A stretch of 22,582 bases of DNA from Enteractinococcus helveticum (GCF_020742345.1 NZ_DYXC01000065.1:1-22582); one strand, 5' to 3'; shown: positions 15,180 through 22,582, counted from the first letter of the stretch. A program made the numbers and translations. Notes: generated by a model from the letters alone, not told the origin.

Positions 15180-15950
15180 ATGAAAGTTGTAGTGCTCGTC
15201 AAGCAGGTGCCTGACACGTATGAGAAGCGTCAGATCTCGTTGGACACCGGCATGTTGGTTCGGGAAGCCTCTGAGAATGTGGTCGATGAGATTGATGAAC
15301 GCGTGTGTGCGGTGGCCGCTGAGCTGAAAAACAACGGCACGGCTACCGAGGTGGTGTCGGTGACGATGGGCCCTGCCGGTGCGGATAAGGCGATTCGTAA
15401 GGTCTTAGCGTTAGCTGCTGATCGGGCGGTGCATATTGTGGACGATGCCCTGGCGGGTTCGGATATGGTGCAAACTGCGCGCGTGTTGGCTGCTGCAGTA
15501 TCGGATGCGGATCTGGTGTTGTCCGGTGCTGCCTCAACCGATGGTGCCGGGGGTATGGTGCCGGCAATGATGGCCGAGATGCTGGGGCGTCCGCATATTG
15601 TGGCGGCTGATTCGCTTGAGATTGCTGATGGCACGGTGACGGCAGTGGCCAATACCGAGGCCGAAAAACTGACCCTATCTGCTCCTACACCGGCGATTGT
15701 GTCGCTGACGGAAAAAGCTGGGGAGCCCAAGCTGCCAAACTTCAAAGCGATTCGTGAGGCCAAGAAGAAAGACATTACCGTCACCACCGCCCAGGAACTG
15801 GGGTTGGCTGCCGGCCCGGATGCCGCCTATGTGCGCAATGTGATGGTCTCGGCCGCGGAGCGTCCGCCGCGGGAAGCCGGTGTGAAAGTCTCCGGCGATA
15901 CGGCTGCTACAGAACTTGTCGATTTCCTTGCCACCCGGCACCTTATCTAA
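15180..15950 (+). CDS. etfB: Electron transfer flavoprotein beta subunit
   Basis: This is the small subunit of the ETF heterodimer, which takes electrons from acyl-CoA dehydrogenases and binds AMP (or FAD in bifurcating types). It has 256 residues, the normal size. It opens MKVVVLVKQVPDTYEK and carries the family segments ENVVDEIDERVCAVAAEL, VTMGPAGADKAIRKVLA, GAASTDGAGGMVPAMMAEML, and the recognition-loop region FKAIREAKKKDI used to dock dehydrogenases. ATG 15180 has GAGG six bases upstream; a longer frame back to 15147 adds residues outside the family start. It is the first gene of the operon and is followed by etfA after 13 bases. The TetR gene and operator lie directly upstream. Confidence 0.96.
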   Translation: MKVVVLVKQVPDTYEKRQISLDTGMLVREASENVVDEIDERVCAVAAELKNNGTATEVVSVTMGPAGADKAIRKVLALAADRAVHIVDDALAGSDMVQTARVLAAAVSDADLVLSGAASTDGAGGMVPAMMAEMLGRPHIVAADSLEIADGTVTAVANTEAEKLTLSAPTPAIVSLTEKAGEPKLPNFKAIREAKKKDITVTTAQELGLAAGPDAAYVRNVMVSAAERPPREAGVKVSGDTAATELVDFLATRHLI

Positions 15951-15963
15951 GGAGCGTCCCGTC

Positions 15964-16911
15964 TTGTCGAAAGTGCTCGCGCTTGTAGCCAACACTGATC
16001 CTGCCGAAATCCTGGGTGCTGCCTCGACCATTGGTGACCCTGTTGCGGTGGTGACCGCCACCCCGGATGCCGAGACTATTGCCGCCCTGGGGGCGGCCGG
16101 TGCTACCGAAATTTTTGTCCACGAAGGCCCGACCGATCAGCTGGGCACAGCTGAGGTTGCTGCCGGTGTTGCCGCGGTGCAGCACTATGGTGTCTCGCTG
16201 GTACTCACCTGGCACACCCCGGTCAACGCCGCCATTGCCGGGCGGATTGCCATTGCCGCCAAAGGCGCGGTGGCGGCCGATGCCACCGGACTGTATTGGG
16301 ACGCCGACGGGCAAGAACCCGTGGTACAACACGCGGTATTCGGTGGGGATTACAACACCGAATCCACCGTAGAAGGCGGGCTGATGATCGCTACGATCCG
16401 TCCGGGGGCGATCGCTGATCGGGCTCACGCCGTGGAGACCCCACAGGTAGTGACCTCGGATGCGCAAGTCACCACGGGACCGGGGGCGTCGATCGTGTCG
16501 ATCGAAGCAAGCGATGCTGCCTCGGATCGTCCGGCCCTGACCGCCGCCTCCGTGGTCGTCTCAGGTGGTCGTGGCGTGGGTTCGGCAGAAAACTTCCAGC
16601 TCATTGAAGACTTAGCCGATCAGTTCAATGCGGCCATCGGGGCATCGCGTGCCGCGGTGGACTCTGGTTATGTGCCACATAACCTGCAGGTTGGCCAGAC
16701 CGGTGTCTCAGTGTCCCCGGACCTGTATATTGCCGTGGGCATTTCTGGTGCCATCCAGCACCTAGCCGGCATGCAAACCGCCAAAACCATTATTGCCATC
16801 AACAAGGACGACGATGCGCCCATCTTTGATGTGGCCGACTTCGGTGTGGTTGGCGACCTCTTTGAGGTCCTGCCCAACGTTGTTGACGAACTCAAAGCCC
16901 GTAAAAGCTGA
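15964..16911 (+). CDS. etfA: Electron transfer flavoprotein alpha subunit
   Basis: This is the large ETF subunit; it holds the redox-active FAD. It has 315 residues. The C-terminal FAD domain is intact: VSGGRGVGSAENF (S200-G-G-R-G), AVDSGYVPHNLQVGQTGVSV (G244-Q-T-G), GISGAIQHLAGM (259-) and AINKDDDAPIFDVADFGVVG (N280-K). The start is TTG 15964 within GTCTTGTCGAAAGTG, giving MSKVLALVANT. AAGGAG overlaps the etfB stop about ten bases upstream, so translation is coupled. The TTG may keep it below full strength, but this is speculation. The cytochrome b gene begins five bases after its stop, an unusual direct link between ETF and a membrane haem protein. Confidence 0.96.
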   Translation: MSKVLALVANTDPAEILGAASTIGDPVAVVTATPDAETIAALGAAGATEIFVHEGPTDQLGTAEVAAGVAAVQHYGVSLVLTWHTPVNAAIAGRIAIAAKGAVAADATGLYWDADGQEPVVQHAVFGGDYNTESTVEGGLMIATIRPGAIADRAHAVETPQVVTSDAQVTTGPGASIVSIEASDAASDRPALTAASVVVSGGRGVGSAENFQLIEDLADQFNAAIGASRAAVDSGYVPHNLQVGQTGVSVSPDLYIAVGISGAIQHLAGMQTAKTIIAINKDDDAPIFDVADFGVVGDLFEVLPNVVDELKARKS

Positions 16912-16916
16912 TATTT

Positions 16917-18749
16917 ATGGCAAAACGTCGCATGCTCGGATGGCAGCCACTGGCCGTCGAAAACACCGACGCCCCAGCGCCGCCAACGCCCGCAGTTGAA
17001 CCCGAACCCGTTGCCCCTACTGCCACACCTGTCGCAGAACAATCTGCCCCTGAACCGCAAACCGCGGCACCACCAGAAGCTGCTGCACCCCAGGCCGCAC
17101 CAGTCCAGACCAGCGGTGTCATCCAAGATGAACATATCCCGCGACGTCGCATGGCCGGCTGGCAACCACTCACCGTGGCCAACACCGCAGCCCCGGTAGC
17201 TGCCGCCGAGCCACCGACTCCGGTCGCTAAGACGTCCGCACCAACGACACCCGGTACGCCGGCCGTTGCCGAAGCCAAGGTGGCCGACGCGACCGAGACG
17301 ATGGCACCCGCCCCAGCGGCCACGCCACCAGGGCCGGTGCAAGATCCGAATGTGCCACGCCGTCGGATGGCCGGATGGCAGCCGCTCACCGTGGCACACG
17401 ATACCGCTGTGACGTCTGCTGCGGTGAGTGCTGCGCCAGAAGAAGCCATCGAACAACCCGTTGATGATGCTGCGCCTACGCCAGCGACTGTTGCACCGGT
17501 AGCCGCAGCGCAGGCGGCACCGGCTCCGGTGACCGACGATCTGCCGCGTCGTCGTATGGACGGTTGGAAACCGCTGAAAGTTGGTCACCCAGCCACTGCA
17601 CCCACCGTGGCGGAAACGCCAGCACCCGAACCAGTAACAGAACCCCCTGCCGCCACGGTTGCTGAACCAGTCGCCGAGCAGCCCGCTCCCAAACGCATCC
17701 GCCCACCAGCTGCCTCAGCGCCCAAACGTATGGGTGAACCCGCTGCAGCACGAACCCAGCCACACGTTAGGATGCCCGAACCGGTGGCCCCGGCGGCCAA
17801 GACTGCTGAACCCATTGCTGACAAGCCCGAAAAGCAGAAACTATCGAAGACAGCCAAGGTCGTGCTGACATTATTGGGCGTGGCGGTGGTGGCCGCCGGA
17901 CTCGTCCTGCTCGCCCAGTGGCTACGCACCTTAGACCCGGTGGCGGAATTTATTGCAACCTACCAGGGCACCCCAACCCACCCGGACGGGGTCGAGGCCG
18001 GGATCCCGGCCTGGGTGGGGTGGCAGCACTTCTTTAACTTCTTCATTATCGTGATGGTCATCCGCTCCGGGTTGCTGATCCGCAATCAGGAACGCCCCGA
18101 GGCCTACTGGACACCCACCAAGGGCGGATTCTATTCGCCCACCAAAACAAACACCCCGGCCAAAGTGTCGATCCAACAATGGATCCACCAGTCGTTCAAC
18201 GTCTTGTGGGTACTCAACGGGCTGATCTTCTACATTATGGTATTTGCCACCGGCCACTGGATGCGCATCGTACCCACCAACTGGGATATTTTCCCCAACC
18301 TGGTCTCGGCGGGCATCCAGTATGTGTCCTTGGATTGGCCAGCCGACAACGCCTGGATCTATTACAACGCGCTGCAGATCATGACGTATTTTGTCACCGT
18401 GTTCATCGCCGCACCAATAGCGGTCCTCACCGGACTGCGCTTATCCACCTGGTGGCCACAACAAGCCCAAGGCATCAATAGGATCTTCCCCTTACCGGTG
18501 GCCCGCACCACCCACTTTGCCACCATGGTCTACTTCATCCTGTTCATCATCGTGCACCTGTTCTTGGTGTTCACCACCGGAGTGCTACGCAACCTGAACA
18601 TGATGTTCACCGCCCGCGACACCGGCGACTGGATCGGCATCGCCGTATTCGCCGGCTCCGTGGCCGTCACCGTCGGAGTCGCTTGGCTAATCAAGCCCAT
18701 CTTTATCTCCCCAATAGCCGAAAAGACCGGAACGGTCTCAACCCGCTAA
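16917..18749 (+). CDS. Membrane cytochrome b/b6-domain protein with four RRRMxGWQPL repeats in a Pro/Ala-rich N-terminal arm
   Basis: This 610-residue protein has two parts. Residues 1 to about 310 are a cytosolic, Pro/Ala-rich, disordered-looking arm holding four copies of a basic-aromatic motif, with Trp at 9, 82, 154 and 217: KRRMLGWQPLAV, PRRRMAGWQPLTV twice, and PRRRMDGWKPLKV. From about 313 there are six predicted membrane helices (roughly 314-336, 366-388, 425-446, 483-505, 534-556, 575-598). Histidines H371, H424, H447, H533 and H547 lie in or next to helices, fitting b-type haem ligation as in cytochrome b561/hydrogenase cytochrome b proteins. It sits between etfA and the dehydrogenase, so it may pass ETF electrons to menaquinone. 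The motifs could dock ETF or the dehydrogenase. Haem binding and partners are inferred. Confidence 0.88.
   Translation: MAKRRMLGWQPLAVENTDAPAPPTPAVEPEPVAPTATPVAEQSAPEPQTAAPPEAAAPQAAPVQTSGVIQDEHIPRRRMAGWQPLTVANTAAPVAAAEPPTPVAKTSAPTTPGTPAVAEAKVADATETMAPAPAATPPGPVQDPNVPRRRMAGWQPLTVAHDTAVTSAAVSAAPEEAIEQPVDDAAPTPATVAPVAAAQAAPAPVTDDLPRRRMDGWKPLKVGHPATAPTVAETPAPEPVTEPPAATVAEPVAEQPAPKRIRPPAASAPKRMGEPAAARTQPHVRMPEPVAPAAKTAEPIADKPEKQKLSKTAKVVLTLLGVAVVAAGLVLLAQWLRTLDPVAEFIATYQGTPTHPDGVEAGIPAWVGWQHFFNFFIIVMVIRSGLLIRNQERPEAYWTPTKGGFYSPTKTNTPAKVSIQQWIHQSFNVLWVLNGLIFYIMVFATGHWMRIVPTNWDIFPNLVSAGIQYVSLDWPADNAWIYYNALQIMTYFVTVFIAAPIAVLTGLRLSTWWPQQAQGINRIFPLPVARTTHFATMVYFILFIIVHLFLVFTTGVLRNLNMMFTARDTGDWIGIAVFAGSVAVTVGVAWLIKPIFISPIAEKTGTVSTR
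17139..17588 (+). repeat. Copies 2-4 of the RRRMxGWQPL coding repeat
   Basis: The motif is encoded at 17139-17180, 17355-17399 and 17544-17588, with a first shorter copy at 16923-16955 at the protein start. The Trp residues are spaced 73, 72 and 63 residues apart. Copies 2 and 3 have identical protein sequence over 13 residues but different codons (for example CGACGTCGC against CGCCGTCGG). The motif is therefore kept by selection on the protein rather than by recent DNA duplication. Confidence 0.85.
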
Positions 18750-18758
18750 GGAACAGCC

Positions 18759-19919
18759 ATGATACTGGACAACTACCATCCGATTTGGGAAACCGAAGAA
18801 CACTCCGATCTGCGCGAAATGGCCCGCGAATTCATGGCCACCGAAATCACCCCGCACGCCGAACGCTTCGCCGAAAACCACCAGGTCGACCGCGACCTAT
18901 GGAATAAAGCCGGCGACAACGGGCTGCTATGCATCTCCGTACCGGAAGAATACGGCGGCGGTGGCGGAGACTTCAGCCACGAAGCCGTCGTCCTGTATGA
19001 ACAAGGCCTGGCCACGGACGACTCCTGGGGCTATGCCATCCACTCCAGCATTGTGGCCCCCTACATCGCAGACTACGGCACCGAAGAACAAAAACAGCGC
19101 TGGCTGCCCAAACTAGCCTCCGGAGAACTGGTCGGCGCCATCGCCATGACCGAACCCACCACCGGCTCCGACCTGAAAGCCATCCGCACCAACGCGACCT
19201 GGGACGGCGATGACCTGATCATCAACGGCTCCAAAACGTTCATCACCAACGGGACCCAAGCTGATCTGGTCATCATTGTCACCCGCACCAATGATCAGCC
19301 CGGCGCCCGCGGGGTCTCCCTGGTGGTCGCCGAAGTCGACGGTCTAGAAGGCTTCCAACGCGGTCGTGTCCTGCAAAAACTGGGCGGTCACGGCCAAGAC
19401 ACTCGCGAATTATCCTTCACCAATATGCGAGTACCGGCAGCCAACATCCTGGGTGGCGAAGCCGGCGAAGGAAAAGGCTTCATCCAGCTCATGCAACAGC
19501 TGCCCCAAGAACGCTTAGCCGTGGCAATCTCCGGTGTCGGACAAGCCGAAGCCGCCGTCCGCCAAACCATCGCCTACACCAAAGAACGCCAACTCTTCGG
19601 CCACACGGTCATGGACTTCCAAAACACCAAATTCGTGCTCGCCGAATGCGCGACCGAAACCCTGGCCGCCAAAACCTTCATTGACTACTGCATTAACGAA
19701 CACGACGCCGGACGGCTGACCAGCGAACAAGCATCAGCCGCCAAATACTGGGCCACCGATGTGCAAAACAACGTCATCGACCGCTGCCTACAACTCTGGG
19801 GCGGCTACGGATTCATGATGGAATACCCCATCGCCCGCATGTACGCCGGAGCCCGCGTCCAACAGATTTACGCCGGCACGAACGAGGTCATGAAAGACAT
19901 GATTGCCCGCGAATTCTAA
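18759..19919 (+). CDS. Acyl-CoA dehydrogenase, long-chain/LCAD type
   Basis: This is an FAD enzyme that makes the alpha,beta double bond in acyl-CoA and hands electrons to ETF. The 386 residues are the normal size. Visible signatures are AIAMTEPTTGSDL, GSKTFITNGTQADL, QERLAVAISGVGQAEAA, TKERQLFGHTVMDFQNTKF, QLWGGYGFMMEYPIARMYAGARV and IYAGTNEVMKDMIAREF. At the usual MCAD catalytic position the motif is YAGT, not YEGT. As in LCAD and isovaleryl-CoA dehydrogenase, the base is probably E251 in LPQERLAVA. The C-terminal EVMKDMIAREF is also LCAD-like. ATG 18759 has AAGGAA six bases upstream, and the gene follows the cytochrome b gene by nine bases. It is the last gene of the ETF operon. Exact chain length cannot be read. 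Confidence 0.96.
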   Translation: MILDNYHPIWETEEHSDLREMAREFMATEITPHAERFAENHQVDRDLWNKAGDNGLLCISVPEEYGGGGGDFSHEAVVLYEQGLATDDSWGYAIHSSIVAPYIADYGTEEQKQRWLPKLASGELVGAIAMTEPTTGSDLKAIRTNATWDGDDLIINGSKTFITNGTQADLVIIVTRTNDQPGARGVSLVVAEVDGLEGFQRGRVLQKLGGHGQDTRELSFTNMRVPAANILGGEAGEGKGFIQLMQQLPQERLAVAISGVGQAEAAVRQTIAYTKERQLFGHTVMDFQNTKFVLAECATETLAAKTFIDYCINEHDAGRLTSEQASAAKYWATDVQNNVIDRCLQLWGGYGFMMEYPIARMYAGARVQQIYAGTNEVMKDMIAREF

Positions 19920-19937
19920 CCCCGTTTCACAACGCAG

Positions 19938-19978
19938 CCCGGTCCCGGACAACGCAACGTTGCCGGGGCCGGGTTTCG
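19938..19978 (+). terminator. Intrinsic terminator closing the ETF operon
   Basis: A long GC-rich stem forms between 19938-19953 and 19959-19973 (CCCGGTCCCGGACAAC against GTTGCCGGGGCCGGG) with one G-T pair, one bulged A and a 5-base loop. It is followed by TTTC. It begins 18 bases after the dehydrogenase stop. Confidence 0.85.
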
Positions 19979-20027
19979 GTGTTGACGCCACAACCCTCAT
20001 CCCCTTGCCAACCGACTCTCACAGGCT

Positions 20028-20039
20028 GATACTTAGGTT
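20028..20039 (+). promoter_or_regulatory. Likely leaderless promoter for the anchored protein gene
   Basis: GATACT (20028-20033) is followed by six bases and ATG 20040. No Shine-Dalgarno sequence is present. The spacing is identical to that before 2587 and 11333. Confidence 0.4.
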
Positions 20040-20477
20040 ATGAAGCAGGTGTCCAACGTTGTACTCGCCGTCATCACGGGTCTGATCGTGATCGTGGCGA
20101 TACTTGCTGCGATATTTGCCAACCGCGACCAAACCGCCCGGTGGGCACCTGACTCACCAGAAGCCACCGTCCAAAGCTATGTTCAAGCCGTCGTCGACCA
20201 AAACTATCCGGCCGCACTACGCCACCTCGATCCTGCTCTGGCCTGCAATGTGAGCCACTTTGAACAGTCTTACTATCCGCAGGACACCGCGATCTCATTC
20301 TTCCAAGCAAACGTCGACGGCGACCGCGCGACCGTGGCTGTGGAAATCGGCAGCTACGGCGAACCATTTTTTGATACCTTTGTGCACCAAGAACAATTCG
20401 AACTAATCCAAGCCGAAGGTGACTGGCTGATCACCGGTAGCCCCTGGCCCGTCTACATTTGTGCAGGCATGCTATGA
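20040..20477 (+). CDS. Membrane-anchored small protein with an NTF2-like outer domain (function unknown)
   Basis: This 145-residue protein of unknown function has one N-terminal membrane helix (about residues 6-27, VVLAVITGLIVIVAILAAIF) and an outside domain. The domain starts SPEATVQSYVQAVVDQNYPAALRHL and ends with EGDWLITGSPWPVYIC. This resembles the small NTF2-like/DUF4878 folds often hung on membrane anchors, but that is only a pattern judgement. Two cysteines (in LACNVS and YICAGML) could form a disulfide outside. The last codons overlap the next gene by ATGA, so both are made together and probably work together at the membrane. Confidence 0.8.
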   Translation: MKQVSNVVLAVITGLIVIVAILAAIFANRDQTARWAPDSPEATVQSYVQAVVDQNYPAALRHLDPALACNVSHFEQSYYPQDTAISFFQANVDGDRATVAVEIGSYGEPFFDTFVHQEQFELIQAEGDWLITGSPWPVYICAGML

Positions 20478-22174
20478 GCATCACGATCCTCCTGCTCGCC
20501 CTGCTGATCGGGGCCATCGGATTCATCGTCGTCGCAGCACGACGCATGCAGGGCCAAAGCCTCACCGGCCAAATGTTCCGCCGCGCCTTCCAATACGTGC
20601 TGCTCTATGCCATGGTCTTGGCGGTGGCCAATGGTGCCGCCGACCTGTTGGCCCGCGCATTTGGTAGCACACCAGACTTCGATGAACCCCTGCTATTTGC
20701 CCAGTCCGTAACCGCCGTCGTCATCGGGCTGCCGATTACCGCGTTATTGATCTGGTGGGTGATGAGGGCTCACCGCAAAGACCCCGAAGAACGCGAATCG
20801 CTGATCTATCAGGCCTATCTGACCGCCGCATCGCTAACCGGTGCGGCCATGACCGCGGCCAAACTGTCCGAAAGCCTCACCAGGGCGCTGGGCACACAAA
20901 GTTTCGACGGTGACGCCGTGGCCCACCTGATCATCTGGGCCATTATGTGGACCATCCACTGGCGGGTTATTCAACGCACCCTGGCACAAACCAATGCGGT
21001 CGCGCACCTGCTGCTGGGCTCGACCATTGGCCTGGTGCTGGCCGCCGGCGGGCTCATCGACCTGTTGGCGACGTCGCTGGAGATGCTCACCGGCACCCAG
21101 ATTCTGGTCGGTTCTTTCGTCCCGTTGGGTTCGGCAGCCGGACTGTTCGTTAGCGGTGCGCTGCTGTGGATTGTCTACTGGTTGATCTCGGCCAGCAAGC
21201 TGCCGCGCGGCACCACTTGGCACGCCTACGTTCTACTCTTGGGTGTCGCCGGTGGCCTGACGACGGCACTGGTCGGGGCCCAAGCCCTGCTGTGGCGCGG
21301 GCTGGTGCACTTGCTGGGCGACCCAGGGCCATTTGTCACCTGGTTTGAATGGCCACAAGCCCTGGCTGCCCTGATTATTGGCGCGATGATCTGGTGGTAT
21401 CACCGCGACCTGCTCGATGCGGCCACCCATACTCCGCTGCACCGGGTGTATCAGTACCTCGTGTCGGGCATTGGCGCGATTGCCGCGGCCGCTGGGGCCG
21501 GGCTGCTGGTTGTGGCCCTGGTGGATTCGATCACCCCGGCCCAGCTGTCCCACGAGCCGATCAATACCCTGCTGCAAGGCCTAACGCTGATCATCGTGGG
21601 TGCTCCGCTGTGGTGGTCGCACTGGCGGTTGGTCCAGCGCGCGGCAGCTGAACACCCCGAGGTTGAACTCACCGCAACCCCACGCCGGATCTATCTGATC
21701 GTGCTGGTGGGAACCGCCGTCATCACGGTAGTTGTCGCGCTGATCGCAGCCGTGGCCGAGATCATCGCTGACGTCATGGAAAACCAGCTGAGTCTGACCA
21801 CGCTGTACGACGTCCGCACTGAACTCGGGTACCTGACCGCCGGGCTGATCATCATCGCGTACCACGCTGCGGTGCTACGCCAAGATAGTCGCAACGCGCC
21901 CGCCAAACCAGAAAGCAGGACACCCGATGTCTCCTCAACGAAAGCCGGACGGCTGATCCTGGTGGGACCGCTCGATCCGACCCTGGCAACCACGCTGCAC
22001 AAACGCTTTGACCGACCCGTTGAGTTTTTGGCCAGCAACACTGGAGAAATTTGGAATGCCGACGCCGTGCTGGCCCAAATCGAAGCTCACGATACTGATA
22101 CAGACCTGCTGCTCATCGCCAGAGAACAAGGCCTCGAAACCCGCCCGATAGACGAAGTCCGACACGTGCAATAG
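20474..22174 (+). CDS. Twelve-helix membrane protein built of six two-helix repeats (DUF5671-like)
   Basis: This 566-residue integral membrane protein is made of about six tandem units of two hydrophobic helices each. Each unit tends to begin with a tyrosine-bearing helix (FQYVLLYAM, YQAYLTAAS, WHAYVLLLG, VYQYLVSGI, RIYLIVLVG). Each ends with an aromatic-basic motif (IWWVMRAHRK, MWTIHWRVIQR, LWIVYWLIS, IWWYHRDLL, LWWSHWRLVQR, IIAYHAAVLRQ). This layout resembles DUF5671 domains. A soluble tail of about 85 residues follows (RLILVGPLDPTLATTLHKRF onward). No transport or catalytic motif is seen. ATG 20474 overlaps the previous stop by ATGA, showing translational coupling. Its role is unknown. Repeated His-Trp-Arg near helix ends might bind lipid head groups or a cofactor, but this is speculation. 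Confidence 0.88.
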   Translation: MSITILLLALLIGAIGFIVVAARRMQGQSLTGQMFRRAFQYVLLYAMVLAVANGAADLLARAFGSTPDFDEPLLFAQSVTAVVIGLPITALLIWWVMRAHRKDPEERESLIYQAYLTAASLTGAAMTAAKLSESLTRALGTQSFDGDAVAHLIIWAIMWTIHWRVIQRTLAQTNAVAHLLLGSTIGLVLAAGGLIDLLATSLEMLTGTQILVGSFVPLGSAAGLFVSGALLWIVYWLISASKLPRGTTWHAYVLLLGVAGGLTTALVGAQALLWRGLVHLLGDPGPFVTWFEWPQALAALIIGAMIWWYHRDLLDAATHTPLHRVYQYLVSGIGAIAAAAGAGLLVVALVDSITPAQLSHEPINTLLQGLTLIIVGAPLWWSHWRLVQRAAAEHPEVELTATPRRIYLIVLVGTAVITVVVALIAAVAEIIADVMENQLSLTTLYDVRTELGYLTAGLIIIAYHAAVLRQDSRNAPAKPESRTPDVSSTKAGRLILVGPLDPTLATTLHKRFDRPVEFLASNTGEIWNADAVLAQIEAHDTDTDLLLIAREQGLETRPIDEVRHVQ

Positions 22175-22582
22175 CAGGGGCGAAGCCATTCAGGTGAGCT
22201 ACTCGCGTCAGATGCCTCGCGCAACCGCTGAGCGCATGCCAGAAGTTCACGCTTCCAGGGCCAACTTTCGGTAAACACAACCCCTCATCTCTATAGCGTC
22301 GGTACAACTCACACCTTCGGGCGGCGGTTTTCTTATGTTCATATAGTTGTCTGCCCAACCGAGGCGAACAAGAACCCTATTGAAGCGTACCCAAACGCAC
22401 CGACTCGACAAGCCGATTTGATAGCTCGAGTTATGTTTGGCGCGTAAAGCGGGTATACCCTTTTACACGCCTGCTGGCCCGACGAGAGTATGCTGTAAAC
22501 GCAGGTCAGAATGTGACTGTTAACTTCGTTTGGCGGTTTTTCGCAGGTTCATATGGCGGTCTCGTTCGTTGCCGTTGAGGCG
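22175..22582. other. Gene-free stretch with an imperfect direct repeat
   Basis: No convincing gene, tRNA or rRNA is seen here. Two related segments lie about 209 bases apart: 22323-22352 (GGCGGTTTTCTTATG, then TTCATATAG) and 22532-22562 (GGCGGTTTTTCGCAG, then GTTCATATGG). They match at most positions if one gap is allowed. It may be the upstream region of a gene beyond the window. A reading frame on the minus strand (22113-22358) overlaps the end of the membrane protein gene and does not look like a real protein. Confidence 0.4.

Noticed and set aside
16668..17588. Minus-strand frame of 306 codons opposite etfA and the cytochrome b arm
   Set aside because: Its Arg/Trp/Gly-rich low-complexity sequence is the mirror of the Pro/Ala-rich repeats on the plus strand. 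No start signal was found.
17139..17588. The repeated RRRM-GWQP coding units as a possible CRISPR or mobile repeat
   Set aside because: They are in frame, differ in codons and encode the same peptide. Spacing is long and the spacers are coding.
22113..22358. Minus-strand frame of 81 codons at the window end
   Set aside because: It overlaps the 3' end of the 12-helix protein gene and shows no family likeness or ribosome-binding site.

Overview
The window looks like chromosomal DNA from a high-GC Gram-positive bacterium (Actinomycetota, most likely order Micrococcales). The evidence is the actinobacterial character of DnaB, MenG, the CsbD protein and the cytochrome b protein, frequent GTG/TTG starts, and several genes whose ATG lies directly behind a -10-like hexamer with no Shine-Dalgarno sequence. 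The genus cannot be fixed from the sequence alone. I see no tRNA, rRNA, CRISPR array, transposase or integrase.

Layout. 1-218 is the 3' end of a YggS-type PLP protein. 219-1179 is a long non-coding stretch with four perfect DnaA boxes, several near-matches and AT-rich blocks. It runs into dnaB, the replicative helicase. Next come a class I/II aminotransferase, a CsbD stress protein followed by a strong terminator, a PEBP-family protein, a MenG/UbiE methyltransferase and ThpR (RNA 2',3'-cyclic phosphodiesterase). 6246-9191 holds a two-gene cassette: an asparagine-synthetase-type amidotransferase whose glutaminase site has been lost, and a GCS2/YbdK carboxylate-amine ligase. 9416-11218 encodes an AlbA_2/HATPase-type regulator. 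11333-13654 pairs a cysteine-containing winged-helix regulator with a convergent hmp (nitric oxide dioxygenase) and a small two-helix membrane protein. 13776-14400 is decayed or unassigned sequence.

A divergent TetR gene then faces a compact operon at 15180-19919: etfB, etfA, a membrane cytochrome b protein with four copies of an RRRMxGWQPL motif in a long Pro/Ala-rich N-terminal arm, and an acyl-CoA dehydrogenase of LCAD type. A strong terminator closes it. The inferred role is electron flow from acyl-CoA through the dehydrogenase and ETF to a membrane haem protein and menaquinone. The window ends with a small anchored protein overlapping (ATGA) a 12-helix membrane protein made of six two-helix repeats, then about 400 bases with no recognisable gene but an imperfect direct repeat.

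The best candidates for something undescribed are: (1) the ETF-cytochrome b-dehydrogenase operon with its repeated tryptophan motif; (2) the amidotransferase plus GCS2 cassette, possibly making an amidated small peptide or compatible solute; (3) the DnaA-box cluster between yggS and dnaB, away from any visible dnaA or dnaN.
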